From: Variovorax sp. PAMC28562
GTDB taxonomy: Bacteria > Pseudomonadota > Gammaproteobacteria > Burkholderiales > Burkholderiaceae_C
Direction: 5' to 3'
Assembly: GCF_014303735.1 (NCBI RefSeq)
Contig: NZ_CP060296.1
Location: forward strand, 1,189,501-1,253,500
Length of the DNA stretch: 64,000 nucleotides
Made by a program: the position numbers and the translations under genes. Below are positions 54,758-64,000 of this stretch, in pieces. Under the pieces are notes generated by a model. The model did not search any database. It saw nothing but the letters and a program-made list of their open reading frames with translations, and was not told the origin of the DNA. Every line of letters begins with the position of its first letter. The first letter of the stretch is position 1.

Positions 54758-55599
54758 TTGCGTTGTCCGCTGAAAGTAGCGTCAGGTTGGTTATGCGTTG
54801 GCTGTTCTTGCTGCTGCGTTTGTTGCGCGAGGAACTTCAGCAGCACCGGATTGAAGGCGTCGGCTTCGGTCACGTTGTGCGCGTGGCCGCCATGTACGAC
54901 GCGCTCCATCGTCGCGTTCGGCAAGCCATCGGCCAGCCGCTGCGAGCAGGTCCACGGCACGAGTACGTCGTCGGTAGCGGTCGCGACCAGGGTCGGTACG
55001 CCGATGTCACCCAGCCGCGCATCCACATCGAATGCGCGCAACGCGCCGATGCGCGCCAGCAGGTTGGCGTCGCCCGGAAAGTTGTCGTAAGCGTGATCGA
55101 CTTCGGCGGCCACGTGCTCGGCATGCGCCGCGCTCCATGCGGCCGGGTACAAAAAGATCGGCTGCGCTTCGACATAGGCGCGTCGGCCCGAGCCGGCGAG
55201 CAAGGCGATGCGGGCATCGAAACAACGCGCTGAATGTGGGTTCGGCTTCGACCACGCATTGATGAGCACCAGACTGGCGACACGCCCTGGCGCATCGAGT
55301 GCCAGCTGCAAGCCGACAAGCCCGCCGAGCGCATGCCCGACGAGGTGACAGCGTGCCGTGCCGCTGGCATCCAGCACCTCGACCACGTCGCGTGCCATGT
55401 CGGCGATGGCGTAGTCGTTGGGCAGCACACCGGGGCTGCGGTGGGTGCCGCGCTGGTCGTACACCACCACCCGCCAGCCGGCGGCGACCAGGCCGGGCAA
55501 CTGCGGACGCCAGAAGCCAGCCGAACCGCCGAGGCCGGACGACATCAACACGCTGGGTGCGCCCGAGTCGACGCCGTGGACTTGGAAGTGCAAAGTCAT
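54754..55599 (-). CDS. rutD: RutD, alpha/beta-hydrolase of the Rut pathway
   Basis: A 281-residue alpha/beta hydrolase. The nucleophile elbow is GHALGG, with Ala where Ser is usual; this is also so in Escherichia coli RutD, so it is a family trait. [20 protein letters not shown] and [14 protein letters not shown] match as well. It is thought to speed aminoacrylate or carbamate breakdown. A Gln-rich C-terminal tail of about 20 residues is extra. It lies 37 bases downstream of rutC. Confidence 0.88.
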   Translation of the reverse strand: MTLHFQVHGVDSGAPSVLMSSGLGGSAGFWRPQLPGLVAAGWRVVVYDQRGTHRSPGVLPNDYAIADMARDVVEVLDASGTARCHLVGHALGGLVGLQLALDAPGRVASLVLINAWSKPNPHSARCFDARIALLAGSGRRAYVEAQPIFLYPAAWSAAHAEHVAAEVDHAYDNFPGDANLLARIGALRAFDVDARLGDIGVPTLVATATDDVLVPWTCSQRLADGLPNATMERVVHGGHAHNVTEADAFNPVLLKFLAQQTQQQEQPTHNQPDATFSGQRK

Positions 55600-55636
55600 T
55601 TCAGGGGCATGGAAAATTATGTGAGCCGGACTGCAG

Positions 55637-56026
55637 TCAGGGCTTGCCGACGTGCGCGATGGACGCGATCTCGATCAGCGCCTCCGGCTTGACCAGGCCG
55701 CACTGGATGCAATAGCGCGCCGGCTTCACGCCCGGAAAGTACTCGGCGTAGACCGCATTGACCTTGGCGTAGTCGGCCCAGTCCTTGATCATGATCATGT
55801 TGAAGGTGACGTCGTCCATCGTGCCGCCGGCCGTCGTGATCACGCTCTTGATGGTCTCCAGCACATGGCGCGTTTGCAGCGTGGCGTCGCCCACGTGGAC
55901 CACGTTGTTGTCCTTGTCGAAGGGCAGCGTGCCCGACACGTAGACGATGCCGTCGGCCATGGTGCCGGGCACGAAAGGCGCGATCGGCGTGGTGGTGCCG
56001 GGCGGGATGATGGCTTGCTTGGGCAT
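55637..56026 (-). CDS. rutC: RutC, RidA-family aminoacrylate deaminase
   Basis: A 129-residue Rid-family protein. [19 protein letters not shown], the active-site-like [20 protein letters not shown] (Arg and the strand after it) and length all fit RutC, which helps hydrolyse 3-aminoacrylate in the uracil-degrading Rut pathway. GGAG precedes the ATG. Gap to rutB is 36 bases. Confidence 0.92.
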   Translation of the reverse strand: MPKQAIIPPGTTTPIAPFVPGTMADGIVYVSGTLPFDKDNNVVHVGDATLQTRHVLETIKSVITTAGGTMDDVTFNMIMIKDWADYAKVNAVYAEYFPGVKPARYCIQCGLVKPEALIEIASIAHVGKP

Positions 56027-56062
56027 GGATGCTCCTGGGAATAAGTCGGATCTAAGGCACTC

Positions 56063-56815
<753 letters not shown>

Positions 56816-56863
56816 GGCGATGTCCTTCGGATCCTGGGCGATGCAGTGGCGGCGCAATTCAAT

Positions 56864-57976
<1,113 letters not shown>

Positions 57977-58088
57977 TGGAATGGTCCTCGCCGCAGCAGG
58001 ATGAACATGGGAAACGCATACATGCATGCAGCGTGCCAAGTCATAAAACCAATGAAATCAACGCCCTACGTCAAGCCGGCCTGGTCAA

Positions 58089-58106
58089 TTTGTCCAAATG
58101 GTCCAA
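58089..58106. promoter_or_regulatory. RutR-like operator upstream of rutA
   Basis: TTTGTCCAAATGGTCCAA follows the same TTnGnCCA-nn-TGGnCnAA pattern and is nearly the reverse complement of the site at 52695. A TGGTCAA half-site sits immediately before it (58083-58089). The region has no gene and separates rutA from minE. Confidence 0.7.
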
Positions 58107-58171
58107 AGTGGATCGTTTGGCGCACGCCGGTTGTGCAGCCACGCACTGGCGCCGCCCGACCCCTTTTTGGA

Positions 58172-58507
58172 TCAGCGAGCCTTGGGAGCCGGCGCAGCGA
58201 CAGGTGCCGCTGTGACAGCAGGCGCGGCCGGCCGAGTGACCGCCTTCTTCACCGCATCGGGCAACTCGATCTTCACTTCGAGCACTTCGAGGTTGTCCTG
58301 CCTCTCGACATGCACCTTGAGGTCTTCGGGGCGGATCGACACGTACTTGGAGATCACTGCTAAAAGCTCGCGCTGCAGCTCGGGCAGATAGTCGGGTCGC
58401 TTGCTGTTGAGGCTGGATCGCTCGTGCGCCAGGATGATCTGCAGCCGCTCCTTGGCGACGTTGGCAGTCTTCTTTTTCTCTCCGAGGAGAAACGAGAAAA
58501 GCGACAT
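58172..58507 (-). CDS. minE: Cell-division topological specificity factor MinE
   Basis: A 111-residue MinE. The N-terminal membrane/MinD-binding part is [30 protein letters not shown], and the topological domain holds [15 protein letters not shown]. It drives MinD off the membrane and keeps the inhibitor away from midcell. It is about 25 residues longer than usual because of an Ala/Pro/Val-rich tail after [11 protein letters not shown]. Two bases separate it from minD. Confidence 0.93.
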   Translation of the reverse strand: MSLFSFLLGEKKKTANVAKERLQIILAHERSSLNSKRPDYLPELQRELLAVISKYVSIRPEDLKVHVERQDNLEVLEVKIELPDAVKKAVTRPAAPAVTAAPVAAPAPKAR

Positions 58508-58509
58508 GC

Positions 58510-59325
58510 TTACTTTCCTCCGAAGATGCGTTTGAAGAAGCTCGGTTTGTCAGCGTCGATGAAGCGCAGCGGACGGTCTTCGCCCAGAAAACGGGCGACC
58601 ACGTCCTGGTAGGCCTCGGCCACGTCGGTGCCCTTGTCATGGATGGCGGGCACGCCCTGGTTGGACGCGTTGAGCACCGTCTCGGATTCGGGGATGACGC
58701 CGATCAGCTTGATGCGCAGGATGTCCTTGATGTCGTCGAGCGACAGCATCTGGCCGCCGGCTACGCGGTTCGGGTTGTAGCGCGTGATGAGCAGATGCTC
58801 CTTGATTGGGTCACCACCGTCGATCGCGCGCTTGGTCTTGCTGCCGAGCATGCCGAGGATGCGGTCGGAATCGCGCACCGAAGAGACTTCGGGATTGGTC
58901 ACGATGAGCGCTTCGTCGGCGAAGTGCATGGCCATCATGGCGCCGGTCTCGATGCCGGCCGGCGAGTCGCACACGATGTAGTCGAAGTCCATGTTGGACA
59001 GGTCCTTGAGGACCTTCTCGACGCCCTCTTGCGTCAGCGCTTCCTTGTCGCGCGTTTGCGAGGCAGCCAGCACGAACAGGTTCTCGCACTGCTTGTCCTT
59101 GATCAATGCCTGGTTGAGGTTGGCCTCGCCCTGAATCACGTTGATGAGGTCGTACACCACGCGGCGTTCGCAACCCATGATGAGGTCGAGGTTGCGCAGG
59201 CCGACGTCGAAGTCGATCACAGCCGTCTTCTTGCCGGCCAGCGCCAGGCCGGATGCAAAGCTGGCGCTCGTCGTCGTCTTGCCGACGCCGCCCTTGCCCG
59301 AAGTCACCACCACAATTTTGGCCAT
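58510..59325 (-). CDS. minD: Septum-site-determining ATPase MinD
   Basis: A 271-residue deviant Walker ATPase: [13 protein letters not shown] (about 8-20), [22 protein letters not shown] and the C-terminal amphipathic membrane helix [10 protein letters not shown]. It recruits MinC to the membrane. Two ATGs occur six bases apart; the second (59325) has GAGGA at proper distance and is preferred. Confidence 0.96.
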   Translation of the reverse strand: MAKIVVVTSGKGGVGKTTTSASFASGLALAGKKTAVIDFDVGLRNLDLIMGCERRVVYDLINVIQGEANLNQALIKDKQCENLFVLAASQTRDKEALTQEGVEKVLKDLSNMDFDYIVCDSPAGIETGAMMAMHFADEALIVTNPEVSSVRDSDRILGMLGSKTKRAIDGGDPIKEHLLITRYNPNRVAGGQMLSLDDIKDILRIKLIGVIPESETVLNASNQGVPAIHDKGTDVAEAYQDVVARFLGEDRPLRFIDADKPSFFKRIFGGK

Positions 59326-59350
59326 GGCCATTCCTCTTTTATGTTTCTGT

Positions 59351-60109
59351 TCAGGCGATCGGATCGATCACCAATTTTTTGCCGTCCAGGCGGATGGTCG
59401 CCGGCTTGCCGAGCACATTGGCGGGCAGCGGAACCTCCGCGGTGCGGTAGATGCCCGCGATGGCCACCAGTTGCGCTTCGAGGCAGGTCGAAAAGATGCG
59501 CGCATCGATGTTGCCGCGAGCGCCCGCAATGGCTTTGCCACGCAACGGTGCGTACACATGGATGTTGCCATCGGCGATGACCTCGGCACCGAAGCTCACG
59601 ACCGCGGTGACGATGACATCGCCGCCGCGTGCATAGACCTGCTGGCCCGAGCGCAGCGGCTTGTCGATGACGAGCGTGCCGTTGGCAGGCACGGGCACCT
59701 CACGCACGATTCGCGGTGCTTCCGGTGCAGCGGCAACCGCTTCTTGCGCTGGAGCCCGAGGCGCCGGGGACACCGGCATGGCCGCCAGCGACAGACCGGC
59801 CGCGCGTGCCGCGATGTTTTGCAGCTCGTTGCCACCTCGTACGGCAATGGGCTGCGTCTGGTGGCGCGCCAGCAGGCTGCGCAGCCGGGCGAAGTCGATG
59901 TCGGGCGCCGTACCGGTTTCTTGCAGCACAGACAGATCGATCACCACCGGCTCTTGCTCGAAGAAGTCGGGTGAGTCGGCGAGCTGCGCATCGAGCGCTT
60001 CAGCCAGTATCGCGAGGTCGGCGGTCTTGAGGATCACCGCGATCAGCGGGAGCGTGGCGCTCTTGAATTCGAAAACCGCCTTGGTGCGCGCGGCGGATGA
60101 ATCGGCCAT
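59351..60109 (-). CDS. minC: Septum-site-determining protein MinC
   Basis: A 252-residue FtsZ inhibitor. N-terminal domain (about 1-105) with FEFKSATLPLIAVIL, a Pro/Ala linker (about 112-140) and a C-terminal beta-helix with LRSGQQVYARGGDVIVTAVVSFGAEVIADGNIHVYAPLRGKAIAGA and GIYRTAEVPLP, which binds MinD. First gene of minCDE, 25 bases before minD. Confidence 0.94.
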   Translation of the reverse strand: MADSSAARTKAVFEFKSATLPLIAVILKTADLAILAEALDAQLADSPDFFEQEPVVIDLSVLQETGTAPDIDFARLRSLLARHQTQPIAVRGGNELQNIAARAAGLSLAAMPVSPAPRAPAQEAVAAAPEAPRIVREVPVPANGTLVIDKPLRSGQQVYARGGDVIVTAVVSFGAEVIADGNIHVYAPLRGKAIAGARGNIDARIFSTCLEAQLVAIAGIYRTAEVPLPANVLGKPATIRLDGKKLVIDPIA

Positions 60110-60289
60110 GGAAAACGTTCGTTCGAAAAGCTGGCGAGTCTACCGGGCTCGTTGCGACTGCCCGGCAAAAAGCAGGCCCGATGACCGGGACGACCTACAC
60201 TTCTTGCATGCGGTTGCACTTTTTTAGCCGTCAGGCAAAGGCGACGCACTCCTACAGCGAAGCGTTTTGGCAGCGGCAGACTGCTTCAC

Positions 60290-60724
60290 TTGGAAAAAAA
60301 TACTTCTTCGACTACCGGCCCGTCAAGCATTGCCTTGCAGCCTATTCTGGATGTGCGGAAGGCACACCCCGGCGGCGTGCACTTCACTTACTCCGTGAGC
60401 GCCGTTGTGGTTCCGGAACAGGGCTCGCCCGGCGAGTTGTTCGACTCGGTCGAGCGCTGCCTTTACGACGCCGGGCTCGCGCTCCAGCACTACTTCGACG
60501 GCGTGCAAATTCGCTACGAGGGCATTGCACTCGGAACCTACGCCGTGTCGCGTTTGGTCAACGATCCGCTGGGCTTGTTCGATGATCTGCTGCAGCGCCT
60601 GATTGCAACTTTTCGCATGCGAACCCGAGGCTATGTCACGACCCCGCGTGTGTCGGGATTGGGCACCGTTTCCATGGCGGTTCCATCGGCCGTCATACCC
60701 GCGGTCGAACGAGTCGATTCGTAA
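60290..60724 (+). CDS. Conserved hypothetical protein
   Basis: A protein of up to 144 residues starting with TTG. The core HPGGVHFTYSVSAVVVPEQGSPGELFDSVERCLYDAGLALQHYFDGVQIRYEGIALGTYAVSRLVNDP is compact, acidic and without a signal peptide or membrane segment. No known motif is recognised. No ATG exists in this frame upstream and no clear ribosome site precedes the TTG, so the start is uncertain. Divergent from minC. Confidence 0.6.
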   Translation: MEKNTSSTTGPSSIALQPILDVRKAHPGGVHFTYSVSAVVVPEQGSPGELFDSVERCLYDAGLALQHYFDGVQIRYEGIALGTYAVSRLVNDPLGLFDDLLQRLIATFRMRTRGYVTTPRVSGLGTVSMAVPSAVIPAVERVDS

Positions 60725-60742
60725 GCCTCTTGGCGGTCGGCG

Positions 60743-61198
60743 TCAGCTCTTCGCCCCGTTCGCGTCTTTGGCGCCACCACGCGGCTGCAGCACCGCCATC
60801 GTGATGCGCGAGACGCAAGTCAATTCGCCGGCGTCGTTCTTCATGTCGATTTGCCACACCTGCGTGGTCCGACCACGGTGAACAGGGCGCGCCGTGGCCG
60901 TCACCCAGCCGCTGGTGGCAGAGCGCAGGTGGTTGGCGTTGATGTCCAGCCCCACCGCGCGGTCGCCTTCCGGGGCTGAATAGTGGGCACCGCAAGATCC
61001 CAGCGTTTCGGCCAGCACCACCGACACGCCGCCGTGCAGCAGGCCATACGGCTGGCGCGTGCGCACGTCGACCGGCACGCGACCGGTGATGAAGTCGTCG
61101 CCGACCTCGGTGAACTCCATGCCGAGGTGCTCGACCGCAGTGCCCACGTGGCTCTGGGTCAGTAGTTCTATCGAGATTTCTTTCTTCCAGATCCGCAT
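60743..61198 (-). CDS. Hotdog-fold acyl-CoA thioesterase (PaaI/YdiI-like)
   Basis: A 151-residue hotdog protein. The helix segment GLLHGGVSVVLAETLGS carries the catalytic Glu and the conserved HGG, and VGLDINANHLRSA follows, as in the YdiI/EntH/MenI group. It hydrolyses aromatic or acyl-CoA thioesters; the physiological substrate is unknown. It converges with the gene ending at 60724 and is divergent from the AsmA-like gene. Confidence 0.87.
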   Translation of the reverse strand: MRIWKKEISIELLTQSHVGTAVEHLGMEFTEVGDDFITGRVPVDVRTRQPYGLLHGGVSVVLAETLGSCGAHYSAPEGDRAVGLDINANHLRSATSGWVTATARPVHRGRTTQVWQIDMKNDAGELTCVSRITMAVLQPRGGAKDANGAKS

Positions 61199-61282
61199 GG
61201 GTGTTGCTCCAGTGAACGATTGCCGAAACTATAGCGACGGCGGCTGACAGGCCGCGGAGCCGCCGCACGCTAAGCTGAAACG

Positions 61283-62602
61283 ATGACTCGCACCCAACGT
61301 TGGCTGACCGGAATCGCCGTGGCGTTGGGCGTGGTGGTGAGTGCGGTGGTCGTCACGGCCAGCGCGCTTTTACCGAGCGACGAAAAGATCGCAGCCGAGC
61401 TCAGCGCACGCTTCGAAGAGAACTTCGGCATCGGTCTCAAGATCGGCAGCGCGCACCGCACGCTGTGGCCCATGCCGACCTTGGTGCTGAACGAGCTGGC
61501 GACTGCGCAAGCGCAGCCCATCGTCGCCAGGCGCGTGATGCTCCGGCTGCGCGTCGCACCGCTGTGGCGCCGCGAGATCGCGTTCGACGCGGTCGATGTC
61601 GAAGGCGCCGTTTTTCCCAGTGCGTCGGTGCGGGCGTTTCGAGGGCGTGGCGGTGCCGGCAAACAAGACGACCTGGCGAAGAAACACCTGCCCAGCGAGT
61701 GGACGTTGGCATCGACACCGGTCGAGCAATTGCGCTGGCGCGACGTCCGCTGGATCGACCGGCGCGACATCTCACTCGCCTATGACGGCGAGGTCACCTT
61801 CGACGCCAGCTGGCGACCGCGGGTGGCGGCGATTCGACGGCTGGGCGTCGAGCCTGTGACGCAAGCCCGCGCCGAGCGCGTCGGCAGCAACGAGGATCGA
61901 TGGCGCGTTCTCATGGAAGCCGGTGGCGGCACGTGGAACGGAGAAGCCAGGCTCGACACCACGCCCGCCGGACTGCTGCGTGTCACAGGTCGATTCGAAG
62001 CAAAGGCGATCGACATCGAGAGCCTGGTGAAAGCATTCGACCGGCGTGCGCCACTGGCCGGCAAACTTTCGGGCACGACCGAGATCGATGTCGAGGGCGA
62101 GCAGGTCACCGAGTTCGCCCGAAAGCTGCACACGCGCACGCGGTTCTCGGTCAAGCCCGCAGCGCTGACACGAATCGATCTCGCCAAAGCAGTCAGCACC
62201 GCCGGCATCAGCCGCGGCGGCCGCACGCCGCTCGATGAGCTCAGCGGCACGCTCGACACCCAAGGCACCGACGACGGCGTCGTCCTCAAGTACACCAACC
62301 TGAAGGCACGTTCCGGCGTGCTCACCGCCACGGGCAACGTGCGATTGTTCAACCGCAAGATCGATGGCGATGTGGCGGTCGACATCGTCGACGGCGTGGT
62401 CGGCGTGCCATTGAAAGTGGCTGGCACGGTCGATGAGCCGGAGGTGTCGCTGACTGGCGCTGCGCTCACCGGGGCTGCGATAGGTACCGCGGTGCTGCCG
62501 GGCGTGGGAACCGCGATCGGGGCGCGTATCGGGCAGAAGGTCGAGCAGATGTTCGGTGGGAAGAAGGACGATAGAGCGAAGGCCGGGGTGGGGCGGCCTT
62601 AG
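61283..62602 (+). CDS. AsmA-family inner-membrane-anchored protein
   Basis: A 439-residue protein with an N-terminal membrane anchor (about 7-30) and a long beta-rich periplasmic part. A C-terminal AsmA_2-like region holds SGTLDTQGTDDGVVLKYTNLKARSGVLTATGNVRLFNRKIDGDVAVDI and a Gly-rich tail. AsmA-like proteins are linked with lipid transport to the outer membrane. ATG at 61283; no operon partner. Confidence 0.75.
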   Translation: MTRTQRWLTGIAVALGVVVSAVVVTASALLPSDEKIAAELSARFEENFGIGLKIGSAHRTLWPMPTLVLNELATAQAQPIVARRVMLRLRVAPLWRREIAFDAVDVEGAVFPSASVRAFRGRGGAGKQDDLAKKHLPSEWTLASTPVEQLRWRDVRWIDRRDISLAYDGEVTFDASWRPRVAAIRRLGVEPVTQARAERVGSNEDRWRVLMEAGGGTWNGEARLDTTPAGLLRVTGRFEAKAIDIESLVKAFDRRAPLAGKLSGTTEIDVEGEQVTEFARKLHTRTRFSVKPAALTRIDLAKAVSTAGISRGGRTPLDELSGTLDTQGTDDGVVLKYTNLKARSGVLTATGNVRLFNRKIDGDVAVDIVDGVVGVPLKVAGTVDEPEVSLTGAALTGAAIGTAVLPGVGTAIGARIGQKVEQMFGGKKDDRAKAGVGRP

Positions 62603-62634
62603 CTGCTTGGCTGGTTGTGTGCCGTTGCAGGCAA

Positions 62635-63336
62635 TCAGACCCCCAGCCACCCAGCCAGTTCATCGGGCGCCGCACTCAATTCAGCGGAAGAGGACGCCAG
62701 CACGATGCGCCCCTTCTCCATCACCACCGCCCGGTCGGTATGGGCCAGCACGCGGCGCCAGTCGCGGTCCACGATGAGCGTCGCGATACCGGTGGCCCTG
62801 ATGTCGCCGATCACGCGCCAGATCTCCGCGACCACCAGCGGCGCGAGTCCTTCGGTCGCTTCGTCGAGCACCAGCAGGCGCGGGTTCGTCATCAGGGCCC
62901 GGCCGATCGCGAGCATCTGCTGCTCGCCGCCCGACAGTTGCTGCCCGCCGAAATTGAGCCGCTCGGACAGCCGCGGAAAGGTCGCCATCACGCGCTCGAA
63001 AGTCCAGTCGCGAGCGCCGCCGATGCCCGCCCGTTCGCTCATCACCAGGTTCTCTCGCACCGACAGATTGGGGAAGATGCCGCGGCCCTCGGGCACGTAG
63101 CCGATGCCGCGTCGCGCCATCTTCTCCGGTGCGCTGCCGGTCACGTCGATGCCGTCGAGCAGTAAACGGCCCGACGCCGGCCGCACGTAGCCCATCAGCG
63201 TGCGGATGAGCGTGGTCTTGCCCATGCCGTTGCGCCCGAGCAAGCCGAGCGACGTGGCGGCAGGGAGTTCGATATCGACACCGCGCAGGATGTGGCTGTC
63301 GCCGTAGTACGTGTTGATGGCTTCGATCTGGAGCAC
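62635..63336 (-). CDS. livF: Branched-chain amino-acid type ABC transporter ATPase LivF
   Basis: A 233-residue ATPase. Walker A GRNGMGKTT (about 35-43), signature LSGGEQQML, Walker B LVLDEATEGL, and the LivF-type GYVPEGRGIFPNLSV block. It pairs with LivG to power uptake of branched-chain amino acids or related compounds such as ureas and aromatic acids. The GTG start at 63336, with AAGGA seven bases before it, lies one base after the livG stop; an upstream ATG would overlap livG by 35 bases. Confidence 0.88.
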   Translation of the reverse strand: MLQIEAINTYYGDSHILRGVDIELPAATSLGLLGRNGMGKTTLIRTLMGYVRPASGRLLLDGIDVTGSAPEKMARRGIGYVPEGRGIFPNLSVRENLVMSERAGIGGARDWTFERVMATFPRLSERLNFGGQQLSGGEQQMLAIGRALMTNPRLLVLDEATEGLAPLVVAEIWRVIGDIRATGIATLIVDRDWRRVLAHTDRAVVMEKGRIVLASSSAELSAAPDELAGWLGV

Positions 63337-63337
63337 G

Positions 63338-64000
63338 TCAATGTCCTTCGCCGAGGTAGGCGGTGCGCACATCGGCGTTGTTGCGGATCGCGGCCGGATC
63401 GCCGGTCGCGATGACGGTACCGTTCACCATCACCGTGATGCGATCGGCGATGCGAAACACCGCGTCCATGTCGTGCTCCACCAGCAGGATCGCATGCGTC
63501 TTTTTCAGACGCGTCAGCAAGGCGAGCATGCGTTCGGTTTCTTCAGCGCCCATGCCTGCGAGCGGTTCGTCGAGCAGCAGCACGCGCGGCTTCGTCGCCA
63601 GGCACATCGCGACTTCGAGCTGTCGCTTGGCACCGTGGCTCAGCGTACCGGCAATGCGCCCTGCATCGGCCTCGAGGCCGGCGGCAGCGAGTGCTTCTCC
63701 CGCCGCTGCATTGCTCGCCGCGCAACTGCCCGATGCCTGCCAGACCGCCCACGGCCGTGCCGTCGCGGCCTGCGCCGAAAGCCGGCAGTTCTCGTGCACG
63801 CTGAACTCCGGAAAGATCGTGGTGCGCTGGTAGCTGCGACCCACTCCGTCACGCGCGCGGCGCGACTGCGCGCGCGTCGTGATGTCGACACCATCGAGCG
63901 CCACGCGCCCGCTCGATGCGGCGATCTCGCCCGACAGCATGTTGATCAAAGTCGACTTGCCTGCGCCGTTGGTGCCGATCACCGCGTGGATTTCGCCGCG
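63338..64000 (-). CDS. livG: Branched-chain amino-acid type ABC transporter ATPase LivG, N terminus beyond window
   Basis: The last 220 residues of a LivG-type ATPase. Walker A is GTNGAGKST at the window edge; QRTTIFPEFSVHEN, signature LSHGAKRQLEVAM and Walker B LLLDEPLAGMG follow, ending in the LivG-like LAGxG/AYLG tail. It forms the ATPase pair with LivF. Permeases and binding protein would lie beyond base 64000. Confidence 0.88.
   Translation of the reverse strand, partial: RGEIHAVIGTNGAGKSTLINMLSGEIAASSGRVALDGVDITTRAQSRRARDGVGRSYQRTTIFPEFSVHENCRLSAQAATARPWAVWQASGSCAASNAAAGEALAAAGLEADAGRIAGTLSHGAKRQLEVAMCLATKPRVLLLDEPLAGMGAEETERMLALLTRLKKTHAILLVEHDMDAVFRIADRITVMVNGTVIATGDPAAIRNNADVRTAYLGEGH

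Noticed and set aside
54754..55599. RutD lacks the catalytic Ser (GHALGG)
   Set aside because: The same Ala is found in Escherichia coli RutD, so this is normal for the family rather than a sign of decay.
60208..60585. Alternative ATG-started plus-strand ORF overlapping 60290-60724
   Set aside because: Its composition becomes Arg-rich and out-of-frame-like after about 35 codons, whereas the TTG-started frame gives a balanced protein sequence.

Overview
The window is a gene-dense, GC-rich chromosomal segment with long 3'-heavy G/C codon usage and almost no gene-free DNA. Gene content and order point to a betaproteobacterium of the order Burkholderiales, most like Comamonadaceae (Variovorax-type): mnmG-rsmG-parA-parB with parS sites, minCDE, rutABCDEF, creBC/creD, a PEP-CTERM/exosortase locus and BMP-type and Pot-type ABC transporters. 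This assignment is inference from gene content; there is no rRNA or tRNA gene to confirm it. I see no IS element, prophage, integron or CRISPR array. The only gene-free stretch above 300 bases (44141-44867) holds a decayed dadA pseudogene.

Layout. 1-4791: end of a clsB/EEP-nuclease operon, two small periplasmic proteins (one Spy/CpxP-like) around a bidirectional terminator, and a carotenoid oxygenase divergent from a diiron ferritin-like protein. 4825-9978: a five-gene Pot-type ABC importer operon ending in an Asp/Glu/hydantoin racemase-like gene. 10071-21340: a cell-envelope block. A minus-strand operon encodes a VIT/vWA protein with a PEP-CTERM tail, an exosortase, a small exosortase-associated protein and a GT51 transglycosylase; divergent from it are creD and PBP1A, followed by creB-creC. 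The intergenic region between the vWA gene and creD carries a perfect cre-tag and an inverted second copy, which suggests that CreB controls both directions. 21417-24452: copper module (cueR, copZ, copA) with two CueR-type promoters. 24467-35873: RIO kinase, aldo/keto reductase, a hydrolase-ACP-ketosynthase-hydroxylase cassette, a TctDE-like two-component pair, old yellow enzyme, MFS exporter, GST and a DUF1328 protein.

36127-41979: mnmG, rsmG, a LysE exporter, parA, an inserted alpha/beta hydrolase and parB. A perfect parS lies inside mnmG and a one-mismatch parS inside rsmG. 42053-46309: FAD-linked lactate/glycolate-type dehydrogenase, PduO-type adenosyltransferase, the dadA pseudogene, an orphan amino-acid binding protein and small uncertain ORFs.

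46458-57976: nucleobase metabolism. A BMP-family ABC importer, a VOC protein and a 2OG-Fe(II) oxygenase form one minus-strand operon; rutR is divergent; rutABCDEF form a second minus-strand operon. The same RutR-like palindrome sits before rutA and between rutR and the oxygenase, so uptake, oxidation and ring cleavage look co-regulated. RutG, the usual permease, is absent and the ABC importer may replace it. 58172-60109: minCDE. 60290-64000: conserved hypothetical, hotdog thioesterase, AsmA-like protein, and livF plus partial livG at the window edge.
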